DNA of 64,000 nucleotides from the NCBI GenBank assembly GCA_934320845.1, contig CAKRFU010000005.1:94692-158691 (forward strand), read 5' to 3'. Shown in pieces: positions 1-6,820 of this stretch (positions within the stretch are counted from its first letter, which is position 1; each line of letters begins with the position of its first letter). Source of the stretch: an uncultured Lachnospiraceae bacterium. Its GTDB lineage: Bacteria; Bacillota; Clostridia; Lachnospirales; Lachnospiraceae. The notes under the pieces are model-generated. The model was not told where the DNA came from, searched no databases, and saw nothing but the letters and a program-made list of their open reading frames with translations. Both the position numbers and the translations under genes were made by a program.

Positions 1-1210
1 CTATTCGCTCTAAAGTATCATTATGGTCTTTCTCCCACTTTTCCTTAATATCAATCTTCTTTTGTTCAAAATCAGCCTTAATCTGCTCAATTTTGTCATT
101 TGGATAAGACTGTCCACACATAGGGCACGTAAGACTACTTTCATCAAATTGCAAAGTATCAACATATGTCTTTGCGTTTTCTTCTTTCCAATCATTTAAT
201 AAATCCTGGCGTTTCTTCTCATATGCTGAAATAGTTCCCTTTGCAGCAATAATATTCTGTTGATATGTCTCAATCTTTCTTTTGAAAGATGATATATCTG
301 TATCAAAACCGACCATCTGCTCCTCATATTTTCGTTTGGCAGCATTATTTTCTTCATTTGCCTTGCGTTCCATGTCTGACAGCTTGAATTTCATATCCAT
401 AAGGTCATCTGTCTCTTTCTGGTATTTCTCATACTGTACGGTCATATCTTCTTCCGACTTCTCAACCTCGGCTATCTGCTCTTTCAGAACATTACGCTGC
501 AACTCAAGTTCTGCAACATCAATATCCATCATTGACTTTCGGACTTCGTCAATTCGTGTCGGTATTTCTGTCTGCTGTTTCTTATATTCCGACAATGCCT
601 TTTTAGCCTTGGTCTGCAAATCTTCAGGACTATGTAACGATAACGCAAGTGAAAGTTCCTGTAATACATTTGGATTTGTTTCAATTACATCTTCATTTTC
701 AATGCCTGGTGCAAGTTTCATAAGCTCTTTTCGCTGTTCCTGCCACTTTTTATTAACAAATTCCATTGGATTTGTAATCAGCTTAAATAATTTCTCACCT
801 ACAATACTTGAAATAAACTCTTTATAATCCTTTTCTTTCTTCGGAATACCATCCACCTCAAAAGAATTTACATTTCCCTGTAAAGTTTCTGTAAGAGTCC
901 CTCTTTTCTTCACCCAGTTCTGTTTCTGCAGCTTCTGCAAAGTAACAACTCGTCCATCCACTTCCAGAGTCATAATAACCTTGATTTCAACATGGTCAAT
1001 CTGATTACCATTGCAGTCTAATGGTCTTACCTGAAACTTCGTATCTCCCTTGCTATTCTTATCAAACAGACACCACATAAACGCATCTACAATACTTGTC
1101 TTACCAACTGCGTTCTGTCCAAAAATCTTTGTGACATTTCCAAACTCAATGTCATTTTCTTTAAATCTCTTAAAATTCTCAATATGCATCTTCTTTATTT
1201 TGATAATCAT
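1..1210 (-). CDS. AAA family ATPase, SbcC/RecN-like (3' end outside window)
   Basis: About 403 codons are visible; the gene continues past position 1. The N-terminus has the SMC/RecN/SbcC-type start, IENF followed by a P-loop GQNAVGKTS near residues 31-39. The middle is charged and coiled-coil-like, and a CPMCGQ motif near residue 360 looks like half of a zinc hook. The family handles DNA ends in recombination or replication. The ATG overlaps the stop of the SSB gene by 4 bp (ATGA), so the two are translationally coupled. It probably belongs to the phage early/recombination operon. The exact subfamily cannot be set without the C-terminal Walker B region. Confidence 0.85.
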   Translation of the reverse strand, partial: MIIKIKKMHIENFKRFKENDIEFGNVTKIFGQNAVGKTSIVDAFMWCLFDKNSKGDTKFQVRPLDCNGNQIDHVEIKVIMTLEVDGRVVTLQKLQKQNWVKKRGTLTETLQGNVNSFEVDGIPKKEKDYKEFISSIVGEKLFKLITNPMEFVNKKWQEQRKELMKLAPGIENEDVIETNPNVLQELSLALSLHSPEDLQTKAKKALSEYKKQQTEIPTRIDEVRKSMMDIDVAELELQRNVLKEQIAEVEKSEEDMTVQYEKYQKETDDLMDMKFKLSDMERKANEENNAAKRKYEEQMVGFDTDISSFKRKIETYQQNIIAAKGTISAYEKKRQDLLNDWKEENAKTYVDTLQFDESSLTCPMCGQSYPNDKIEQIKADFEQKKIDIKEKWEKDHNDTLERI

Positions 1211-1833
1211 TCTTCACCCTCCACCACTTCAATTTTGGATACTGACACTTCATATGCTGTTCTTAAATCTACTGTTCCGTCATCCAGTTTCTTCTTAAAC
1301 TCTCTGCTCTGTATTCTCCCTGACACTTTCAAATGCGTGCCTATTTCAAGCTTTCCTGTATATACTGCATTTCTTCCCCAGCAGATACATGGAATATAAT
1401 CTGACTTCCCATACCGACGATTAACAGCAAGAAATACATCCGTCACTTCTCTGCCTAATGGGGTTTCTCTATATTTTGGTTCTTTGCAGATATACCCGTC
1501 CAAAGAAATATTGTTCAAATCACATTCCATACCAATTTCCTCTGATACGCTGATTTCTCTCGCAAAGACATATAAAATCAACTTATTTTTCTCTGCTTCA
1601 TGATTGTTATATGAACGAAACTGACCAGTTGCAAAAATATAACAATCTTTATAATTCTTTTTTACATCCATGATCCTTTCCGATACCATAAGTGGAATTA
1701 AGTCATATGCCCCGCTAAGCCTTTCAACAAGAATATCTGTCTTGTAAAATTTTTCTCCACAAACCTCATTCTCATATGTAAAGCCTGCTACAATCTTTCC
1801 AGCTATCGTTACATTGTTATTTGTCAAATCCAT
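1207..1833 (-). CDS. Single-stranded DNA-binding protein with two OB-like halves
   Basis: A 208-residue product from the ATG of MDLTNN, chosen because a GAGAG-type site lies just upstream; a longer in-frame start adds 11 residues. Two beta-rich halves are visible (about 1-95 and 100-205). Each resembles an SSB OB fold; the second has the SSB-like stretch YIPCICWGRNA and VSGRIQSREF. The acidic tail EVVEGEE recalls the SSB C-terminal tip. It would coat phage single-stranded DNA during replication or recombination. It lies directly upstream of the ATPase gene and overlaps it. Confidence 0.8.
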   Translation of the reverse strand: MDLTNNNVTIAGKIVAGFTYENEVCGEKFYKTDILVERLSGAYDLIPLMVSERIMDVKKNYKDCYIFATGQFRSYNNHEAEKNKLILYVFAREISVSEEIGMECDLNNISLDGYICKEPKYRETPLGREVTDVFLAVNRRYGKSDYIPCICWGRNAVYTGKLEIGTHLKVSGRIQSREFKKKLDDGTVDLRTAYEVSVSKIEVVEGEE

Positions 1834-1931
1834 TTGATTTCTCTCTCTTTCCGTGCTACAATGCACTTGTATGTGATGGACTTTTATTGTCCTATGTTTT
1901 TGGCTTGTAGATACTGCGAATATCTATGAGC

Positions 1932-2153
1932 CTATTTTTTATCCTCCTGAGTATCAATCTGTAAGATTGCCTTGATAATACCGATTGTTCCGTAACTACT
2001 GGTATCTTTCGATGCCGCATACCTTATCTGGTCAAGCATCGCTTCTTTGGCAATTAAATCTGTGTAATCCGGTAAAGGAATTGTAATTTCCTTTCTCGTA
2101 ATTTCGCACACACCACTATCCCTTGATACATCTCTTACTTTTACTTCTATCAC
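1932..2153 (-). CDS. Hypothetical phage early protein, 73 aa
   Basis: Starts with GTG behind an AAAGGGAA-type site, and follows the 35-codon gene almost directly. The product is small and mixed alpha/beta-like with no motif I recognise. Position between the antirepressor and SSB genes suggests an early-operon accessory protein. No function is assigned. Confidence 0.6.
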   Translation of the reverse strand: MIEVKVRDVSRDSGVCEITRKEITIPLPDYTDLIAKEAMLDQIRYAASKDTSSYGTIGIIKAILQIDTQEDKK

Positions 2154-2156
2154 AGC

Positions 2157-2264
2157 TTATTTGTTCCCTTTCTTTATTTCAACTCTTCCTGCTCTTAATG
2201 TAATTTCATAACCCTGCTTTGCTAAAGCTATAGCCTCTGCTACTGTCATGTTTTCGTTTGTCAT
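2157..2264 (-). CDS. Small phage protein, 35 aa
   Basis: A short ORF with a strong AAAGGAGA site correctly spaced before ATG. The product begins MTNENMTVAEAIALAKQG and ends in a lysine-rich tail. It reads like a small helical phage protein. It is packed between its neighbours with about 3 bp to the next gene, which supports translation. Function unknown. Confidence 0.55.
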   Translation of the reverse strand: MTNENMTVAEAIALAKQGYEITLRAGRVEIKKGNK

Positions 2265-2297
2265 TGCGTGAATCTCCTTTCTTTAAACACATTAGTT

Positions 2298-2987
2298 CTA
2301 ATTTTCGTATTCCTCTTTCAGCTTATTAAGCAACCATATCTGCCCTTTTCCAGTAATAACAGTTGTCGGAAAATACATTTCACCACAGACTGTATGTTTT
2401 GCAACTTTTATAACATCGAAATACTTTCTGTCTAAATACTGCTGATATGGAGTGTTATCTTTCATCAATATCTTCTTTTCTTTCAAGAATTTAATAAGAC
2501 GATTTCTACCAATATCAATATGTTCGTCCTGTGCTAAATTTGCCATCTGCTTCATACTGATAGAATCTGCTGAGCTTGCAACATTTTCAGCAAATGTAAC
2601 AAGTGGTTTCTGCTCCTTAATCTTGATTTTAAGATTATTTATTGTTTCATCTGCCATTCTCAATGCTCTTGCAAATACCTGTTCAGGCGTGTTCCATGCT
2701 TTCTCAAGGTCAATAAGATACTGTCTGCATTGCTTTCCCTCGGGTGTGCGCTGAATCATACATATCTGTTTTGCCATGTCTATTGATATATCAGCGTCCT
2801 TTGCAGGTCTTCCGCCCTTTTCTGAGGTTTCGCTCAATTTTGAGCAAAAGTCTGTACCCTCTTCAAAACCATATTCACACATTCTTGGAAACCAATCTTT
2901 AAATGCCGTCTTAATATGTAGTCTTTCGTGTAACTCTCTTGCTGATACTGTCTGTGTATCATTGTTCACCTTTAAAATTTCATTCAC
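2298..2987 (-). CDS. Phage antirepressor, AntA/AntB N-domain plus KilAC-type C-domain
   Basis: A 229-residue product with a GTG start behind AAAGGAGAG. Residues about 10-75 match the AntA/AntB pattern (SARELHERLHI, FKDWFPRMCEYGF, ISIDMAKQICM, followed by RTPEGKQCRQY). Residues about 125-225 match the KilAC/ANT C-terminal pattern (LVTFAENVASS, GRNRLIKFLKEKKIL, TTVITGKGQIWLLNKL). Such proteins bind or displace phage repressors to switch on lytic growth. It lies downstream of the Cro-like gene in the early operon. Upstream there is an opposing (plus-strand) structured RNA with a terminator. Confidence 0.85.
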   Translation of the reverse strand: MNEILKVNNDTQTVSARELHERLHIKTAFKDWFPRMCEYGFEEGTDFCSKLSETSEKGGRPAKDADISIDMAKQICMIQRTPEGKQCRQYLIDLEKAWNTPEQVFARALRMADETINNLKIKIKEQKPLVTFAENVASSADSISMKQMANLAQDEHIDIGRNRLIKFLKEKKILMKDNTPYQQYLDRKYFDVIKVAKHTVCGEMYFPTTVITGKGQIWLLNKLKEEYEN

Positions 2988-3076
2988 TGTTGCTCTCCTT
3001 TCTTTTTATTACCTGAATTTTTATTGATAAAATGTTCATATTTTAATACCCCAATGGGCAGGAAAGGAGAATTAAC

Positions 3077-3109
3077 ATGAATATAAAACTTCCTTGCCCT
3101 GTTCTCTAA
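3077..3109 (+). CDS. Possible 10-aa leader peptide
   Basis: GGAAAGGAG followed after 7 bp by ATG, then MNIKLPCPVL and TAA. The ribosome site falls in the stem of a predicted hairpin, and a terminator lies about 120 nt downstream, the layout of a leader-controlled RNA. No plus-strand gene follows before the terminator, so a regulatory rather than structural role is more likely if it is translated. Confidence 0.3.
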   Translation: MNIKLPCPVL

Positions 3110-3224
3110 TAAAATCATGCTGAACTAAAACTGCATAAGTAGCGGAGTACTTAATAGAAACATTTAGTGCTATTAAGTGTGACGAAAGTCTGCAAAGTAC
3201 ATAGGGTTAAAAAATTTAGCATTA

Positions 3225-3258
3225 AACTGTTAGGAATAGCACTCCTAGCAGTTTTTTT
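3225..3258 (+). terminator. Intrinsic terminator, plus strand
   Basis: Stem AACTGTTAGGA / TCCTAGCAGTT (one G-U) with an 8-nt loop and a run of seven T. It faces rightward, against the minus-strand early operon. On the minus strand the T-run encodes lysine codons at the end of the short Rha-like ORF. Confidence 0.75.
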
Positions 3259-3433
3259 GTTTTACATGTTTCGCAACCAAATGGTTGTCGTTAAGAACCT
3301 CAATATATCCTTTAGCATGACTGCCATCTTTCTTAATTCTCCCATCCAGTTTTCTTAATATTTCCCAGTGTTCAACTTCCATCATTTCAGCAACTTCCAA
3401 TGTCGTTATAGTTGTGCTTCTTAAATCGTGCAT
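3245..3433 (-). pseudogene. Truncated Rha-like regulatory protein fragment
   Basis: A 62-residue ORF with ATG behind GGAAGGAGCG. The stretch TTLEVAEMMEVEHWEILRKL, then a region ending VLNDNHLVA, matches the start of Rha-family phage regulatory proteins, which are normally about 200 residues or more. The ORF then runs into a lysine-rich tail, KQKNC, encoded by the opposing terminator, and stops. It may be a relic, or a short functional ORF that positions ribosomes over the antisense unit. Confidence 0.5.
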
Positions 3434-3450
3434 TATTACGCTCCTTCCTC

Positions 3451-3469
3451 AATCCTATTTTTTAGGATT
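3451..3469. promoter_or_regulatory. Repressor operator copy 2
   Basis: Palindrome AATCCTA-N5-TAGGATT, identical over 19 bp to the copy at 3731-3749. It overlaps the last codons of the Cro-like gene and lies just upstream of the Rha-like ORF. It could be bound by the phage repressor or the Cro-like protein to block transcription into the early operon. Confidence 0.6.
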
Positions 3470-3674
3470 TAATTTGCATAAAAATAAAATCCATAGGTAT
3501 TCCAGATAATTCACTTATTTTTCTTAATGTAGATAAGTTTGGTTCGCTTGTTCCATTTTCCCAATTAGATATTGTGGATGGTGCAACTCCAAGTTTTTCT
3601 GCCCATTCTTTCTGTTTCATATGAGCATTCACTCTACACGCTTCTAAGGATATTCTAACATCTCCATATCCCAT
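3462..3674 (-). CDS. Cro-like XRE-family DNA-binding protein
   Basis: A 70-residue protein that is almost entirely a helix-turn-helix: VNAHMKQKEWAEKLGVAPST followed by ISNWENGTSEPNLSTL. It is divergent from the repressor gene at 3839 and is the first gene of the leftward early operon, the place of a cro gene. Its promoter (TTGACA at 3754-3749, TATTAT at 3731-3726) has a 17-bp spacer that contains the AATCCTA palindrome. Confidence 0.85.
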   Translation of the reverse strand: MGYGDVRISLEACRVNAHMKQKEWAEKLGVAPSTISNWENGTSEPNLSTLRKISELSGIPMDFIFMQIKS

Positions 3675-3725
3675 ATTTCTTTATCCCCTTTCTTTTCAAA
3701 GTACTTATTTGCTAAGCCTGAAATT

Positions 3726-3754
3726 ATAATAATCCTATTTTTTAGGATTGTCAA
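3726..3754 (-). promoter_or_regulatory. Early (cro) promoter with operator in the spacer
   Basis: Minus-strand TTGACA, exactly 17 bp, then TATTAT. The spacer is the palindrome AATCCTA-N5-TAGGATT (3731-3749). Binding there would exclude RNA polymerase, a direct reading of repressor control of lytic onset. Confidence 0.75.
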
Positions 3755-3783
3755 CACCCAAATTCATTTTTTTCGGATTTTTA

Positions 3784-3812
3784 TTGAACTTTTTGAAATT
3801 ATATCGTATAAT
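3784..3812 (+). promoter_or_regulatory. Repressor-maintenance promoter
   Basis: Plus-strand TTGAAC, 17 bp, TATAAT, followed 14 bp later by AGGAGG and the repressor ATG at 3839. This is a near-consensus promoter for the repressor-ImmA pair. Confidence 0.7.
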
Positions 3813-3838
3813 TTGAATACAAAAAGGAGGTGCATCAT

Positions 3839-4555
3839 ATGAAGAACTATACGCCTGAGGAACAGAAAAACATATTTGCCAAAAACCTAAACAATCTCAT
3901 ATATCTCACTGGCAAACAGCAAAAAGAAGTTGCGAAAGATTTGGGAATGAGTCCAACAACATTTAACACATGGTGTATGGGAAAAGTGATTCCCAATCCT
4001 ACAAAATTAAACAAACTATGCATATATTTTAACTGTAAACTTACAGACCTTGTAGATGACAAGTCTCAAAACAATGAAAAAATAGACTATATTTATGATT
4101 TACTAACAGAAAACCATTGGGAATGCAATGAATATTGTCATTGCGAAGAAAATATAAATTGCCCATTATCAGAAGATGATATGATAGATAAATGGGTAAA
4201 CGCTAAATTTTTTACAGCTTGTGAAAACTGTAACTATCAAAAATCATATTTTTTAATAACAAATTCTTCTAACGAAACCTACAAATTAGAAGAAAACGAC
4301 ATATTTGAATTATATGACAAAATAACAAGCTATATAAAATTTATCATTCAAGAGAAAATATCCACATTGGACATTTTGAAAGAAAATGAATTCGACGAAC
4401 AAGGAATACTTACCGATTACATGCTAACAAATGCTGCCCACGAAAAGAAAAATATTTCCGATGAGGCAAAGCAAACTGAAGAACAGCAAATACAAGAACA
4501 AATGCAAAAAGAAATTGCGAAGCGTAATGCTATGATGTCTGATACAGAATCTTAG
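3839..4555 (+). CDS. Phage CI-type repressor, XRE N-domain with cysteine-containing middle
   Basis: The ATG at 3839 is chosen over GTG at 3830 because GGAGG lies 8 bp before it. Residues about 10-70 form an XRE helix-turn-helix (QQKEVAKDLGMSPTTFNTWC). The middle has several cysteines (CNEYCHCEENINC, CENCNYQ), which could bind metal. The C-terminus is charged and coiled-coil-like. It lacks a LexA-like Ser/Lys peptidase domain, so induction probably depends on cleavage by the adjacent ImmA-like protein or on antirepressors. Confidence 0.75.
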   Translation: MKNYTPEEQKNIFAKNLNNLIYLTGKQQKEVAKDLGMSPTTFNTWCMGKVIPNPTKLNKLCIYFNCKLTDLVDDKSQNNEKIDYIYDLLTENHWECNEYCHCEENINCPLSEDDMIDKWVNAKFFTACENCNYQKSYFLITNSSNETYKLEENDIFELYDKITSYIKFIIQEKISTLDILKENEFDEQGILTDYMLTNAAHEKKNISDEAKQTEEQQIQEQMQKEIAKRNAMMSDTES

Positions 4556-4575
4556 CTTGCAATAGGAGTGATTGA

Positions 4576-5055
4576 TTGAATTACGATGAATTAACATTAG
4601 AATGTGAAAAAGAGAACATATTGGTAGCTGAAATGCCGATGGAATGCTACGATGGAAGAATTATAGGAAATTTTGTACTTATAAATACAAAAATGAACCA
4701 AACACAAAAAGCCTGCGTTCTTGCTGAAGAACTTGGACATTATCATACTACTGTCGGAGATATTCTTGACCAAACAGATATTTCCAACAGAAAACAAGAG
4801 CGAACCGCAAGGCTTTGGGCATACGATAAACAAATTGGGCTTTCAGGATTGGTGAAATGTTTTGAGGAACGATGCCGAAATGAGTACGAAATGGCTGAAT
4901 GCCTTGGAGTGACAGAAGAATTTTTCCATGATGCTCTTAAATGCTACCGACAGAAATACGGCATATCCGTATCTTATGATTGCTACGAAATCTATTTTGA
5001 GCCAACATTGCTCGTGCATAAAAAATCCAAAGAAGAACAGCAAAAAAACATATAA
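4576..5055 (+). CDS. ImmA/IrrE-type metallopeptidase-like protein
   Basis: A 159-residue protein with a TTG start 7 bp after AGGAG. The region AEELGHYHTTVGD aligns with the ImmA/IrrE zinc site, but the usual first His of HExxH is Glu here (EELGH), a variant I have seen in clostridial relatives. Established relatives cleave phage or ICE repressors in response to DNA damage. It directly follows the repressor gene on the same strand, matching an ImmR-ImmA switch. Confidence 0.8.
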   Translation: MNYDELTLECEKENILVAEMPMECYDGRIIGNFVLINTKMNQTQKACVLAEELGHYHTTVGDILDQTDISNRKQERTARLWAYDKQIGLSGLVKCFEERCRNEYEMAECLGVTEEFFHDALKCYRQKYGISVSYDCYEIYFEPTLLVHKKSKEEQQKNI

Positions 5056-5059
5056 TTTT

Positions 5060-5200
5060 CATTTGGTTGCAAACTGGTTGTCACTTGGTTACTTTTTGGT
5101 CGCATAAGTAGTATAGGTTAATTAGTATAGTATAGATTAAGATTAGATTAGAAAAGAATAGTATAGTATAGAATAGAATAGAGTAGGGCATACCGGAAAA
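5060..5200 (+). repeat. Degenerate TATAG repeat with conserved left arm
   Basis: A conserved arm (GGTTGTCAC, then GGTTACTTTTTGGTCGCATA) is followed by about 90 bp of degenerate AGTATAG/AGATTAG units. A diverged copy in inverted orientation lies at 41345-41470. Both follow the last gene of a small operon (ImmA here, HicB there). No coding frame is open through it. Confidence 0.55.
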
Positions 5201-5235
5201 GTACACTCTACTCTGTTTTTATTAAAAATTATTTT

Positions 5236-5805
5236 TTAGTGAACTTTATTATAATTTAATATTGCCTGTACGATAGCTTTTGCCACATTGTCCTTGTTAG
5301 CTTTGTAAAGTTTTGCATCGTCAGGGTCAGATACAAAACACACCTCAACAAGAAGTGCTGGCTTCGATGTCTTATTTAAGACCCACAATCCCGATGTTGT
5401 TTTCACACCTCTGTTTCGGAAACCAAGCTTAGAAATCTGATTGCAAATTCTCCTTGACAAATCCCCTTTAATCCCTGTTGTATCTCTTACCCACACTTCA
5501 GTTCCCATTGTTTTCCCATCCTGTACTTTCTGATGGTCTGCGGAATTGAAATGTATGGAAATATCTATATCTCTAACCTTTGAATTACATTTTGCACAAA
5601 TTTTTCTGAGCACATCGGTCTGACTGGTTCCATTGTTTACTGTACAGTCATATGCCTTGATACCATTCTTTTTCAAAAGTCTTATTACCCTTTTAGTAAT
5701 AATTCTGTCCTCTCTGCTCTCGTCAATATAGTCACTTGCACCACAGGCTATCTTACCGGCAGGATTGTGTCCTCCATGTACTGTAACTGCTTTTATCTTA
5801 CTCAT
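5236..5805 (-). CDS. Endolysin, N-acetylmuramoyl-L-alanine amidase (Amidase_3)
   Basis: A 189-residue single-domain enzyme. The zinc-site motifs are visible: HGGHNP near the N-terminus, a Glu in DESRED, SIHFNS in the middle, and LLVEVCFVSD near the end with the catalytic Glu. It cleaves the amide bond between muramic acid and the stem peptide to lyse the host. No cell-wall-binding repeats or signal peptide are present, so export would depend on the holin just upstream. It is the last gene of the leftward late operon. Confidence 0.92.
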   Translation of the reverse strand: MSKIKAVTVHGGHNPAGKIACGASDYIDESREDRIITKRVIRLLKKNGIKAYDCTVNNGTSQTDVLRKICAKCNSKVRDIDISIHFNSADHQKVQDGKTMGTEVWVRDTTGIKGDLSRRICNQISKLGFRNRGVKTTSGLWVLNKTSKPALLVEVCFVSDPDDAKLYKANKDNVAKAIVQAILNYNKVH

Positions 5806-5849
5806 AGTCTTTGTCCTCGCTTTCCGTGTACTTTACACTCTTATTTATG

Positions 5850-6080
5850 CTATTCTTCGCATTTTACTTCTGGAAGTCCTGCAACTGATGTCAGAATACT
5901 TACAACTCCGGCTACTACCGCCGAAGATACTGCAAGTTTCCAGTCAACACCTGACACGGTACTTCCAACTGCTATCACTGAAACTGCCGTCTGAGCCATT
6001 GTTTTAATCGCTCTAACCGTAGCAGATTTCACCCATTTCTGAGTATCAACACTTACCTTAAACACACAATTCTTAAACAT
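5850..6080 (-). CDS. Phage holin
   Basis: A 76-residue protein behind AAGGAGG. It has two hydrophobic stretches (about residues 27-45 and 48-68) separated by the short turn GVDWK, and an acidic end EVKCEE, the pattern of r1t-type holins. It would form membrane lesions that release the amidase encoded next door. Confidence 0.8.
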   Translation of the reverse strand: MFKNCVFKVSVDTQKWVKSATVRAIKTMAQTAVSVIAVGSTVSGVDWKLAVSSAVVAGVVSILTSVAGLPEVKCEE

Positions 6081-6094
6081 AAATAAAAACCTCC

Positions 6095-6340
6095 TTATTT
6101 CTTCTCTAAATCCTCTATTCTGTGATTTGCTACTTTTATATCTTCCGAATTTAAAGCTACGGATTTTTCCAGCTTATAAACCCGGTCGATTACCTGATTA
6201 TGTACATCCTGCTTTTTCTCCAACTGTTCCAAGCGGTATGCTACAAGAGCTGTTGATTTTTTATTTGCAAAATATGCTCCGCTCGCAGTACCCAGCATAG
6301 AAATTACTGCTATAATTATTTCTATTGCGTATTCTGACAT
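6095..6340 (-). CDS. XhlA-like membrane-anchored coiled-coil protein
   Basis: An 81-residue protein with an N-terminal membrane segment (about residues 4-25), then a coiled coil rich in Leu, Glu and Lys (YRLEQLEKKQDVHNQVIDRV). This layout is common in phage lysis cassettes next to the holin (XhlA/haemolysin-like). A terminator-like hairpin lies just upstream. Confidence 0.65.
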   Translation of the reverse strand: MSEYAIEIIIAVISMLGTASGAYFANKKSTALVAYRLEQLEKKQDVHNQVIDRVYKLEKSVALNSEDIKVANHRIEDLEKK

Positions 6341-6369
6341 GTGTGTCTCCTTCCTGCCTTTTTAGGCAT

Positions 6370-6390
6370 AAAAAAAGAAGCCTAAGCTTC
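6370..6390 (-). terminator. Intrinsic terminator within the late operon
   Basis: Minus-strand stem GAAGC-TTAG-GCTTC followed by seven T. It separates the tail genes from the lysis genes, so lysis expression may need antitermination or readthrough. Confidence 0.7.
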
Positions 6391-6405
6391 CGTTACTTTT
6401 TTACT

Positions 6406-6573
6406 TTATTCGGTATATCTCTCACCTGTTATTTCTTCATATGTCTCCTGTGTTATAACATTTTTTTCAACTTTTTCTTTCAATGCTTTTTTTGTCTTTG
6501 CACGCCAAAACTCAGACACGCTTTCATATGTCCTTTCTCCATTTATAATCGCATTAGCATATATCATGCCCAT
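6406..6573 (-). CDS. XkdX-like small tail-region protein, 55 aa
   Basis: ATG behind GGGGGTGATAA. The product contains EFWRAKTKKALKEK and then VITQETYEEITGERY, resembling the short XkdX family found downstream of tail-fibre genes in Firmicutes phages. Role unknown. Confidence 0.65.
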   Translation of the reverse strand: MGMIYANAIINGERTYESVSEFWRAKTKKALKEKVEKNVITQETYEEITGERYTE

Positions 6574-6584
6574 TTTATCACCCC

Positions 6585-6809
6585 CTAATCTGCATCATTC
6601 ATTTTTCCTATTGCATCTGCTATATCTAATATAGCCTCATTCTGAGCTGCAAGTGTATCTGCTACTTCTAACAGTGCACTATTTGCTACTGCTATATTAT
6701 CAGATTGTTCTTTAGATTTTGTTTCTGTTGTTTCGCTGACACCAACAAGCATATCAAAAATATTTTTTATTTTTAAATTTATAAGCTTAGTTACTTCTGC
6801 ATCAATCAT
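6585..6809 (-). CDS. Small tail-region protein, 74 aa
   Basis: The ATG of MIDAEVTK is chosen because AGGAGGTGG lies 5 bp upstream, leaving 11 bp after the tail-fibre stop. The product is helical (VANSALLEVADTLAAQNEAI). Probably a small baseplate or fibre-associated protein. No function is recognised. Confidence 0.6.
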   Translation of the reverse strand: MIDAEVTKLINLKIKNIFDMLVGVSETTETKSKEQSDNIAVANSALLEVADTLAAQNEAILDIADAIGKMNDAD

Positions 6810-6820
6810 TTTACCACCTC

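Larger units (their letters stand above)
3056..3258 (+). ncRNA. Candidate structured RNA opposite the antirepressor leader
   Basis: A plus-strand segment of about 200 nt contains, in order: a hairpin pairing GGGCAGGAA (3056-3064) with TTCCTTGCCC (3090-3099) that would hide a GGAAAGGAG site; an 11-codon ORF; a perfect 9-bp stem ACTTAATAG/CTATTAAGT (3149-3157, 3170-3178); a GAC-GAAA-GTC tetraloop hairpin (about 3181-3190); and an intrinsic terminator. It lies antisense to the region between the Rha-like fragment and the antirepressor. No strong promoter was found; TTATTG/TAATAC near 3021-3049 is a weak candidate. Confidence 0.4.

Noticed and set aside
282..827. 181-codon plus-strand ORF
   Set aside because: It mirrors the coding frame of the minus-strand AAA ATPase, which has clear Walker A and CxxC motifs; no ribosome site.
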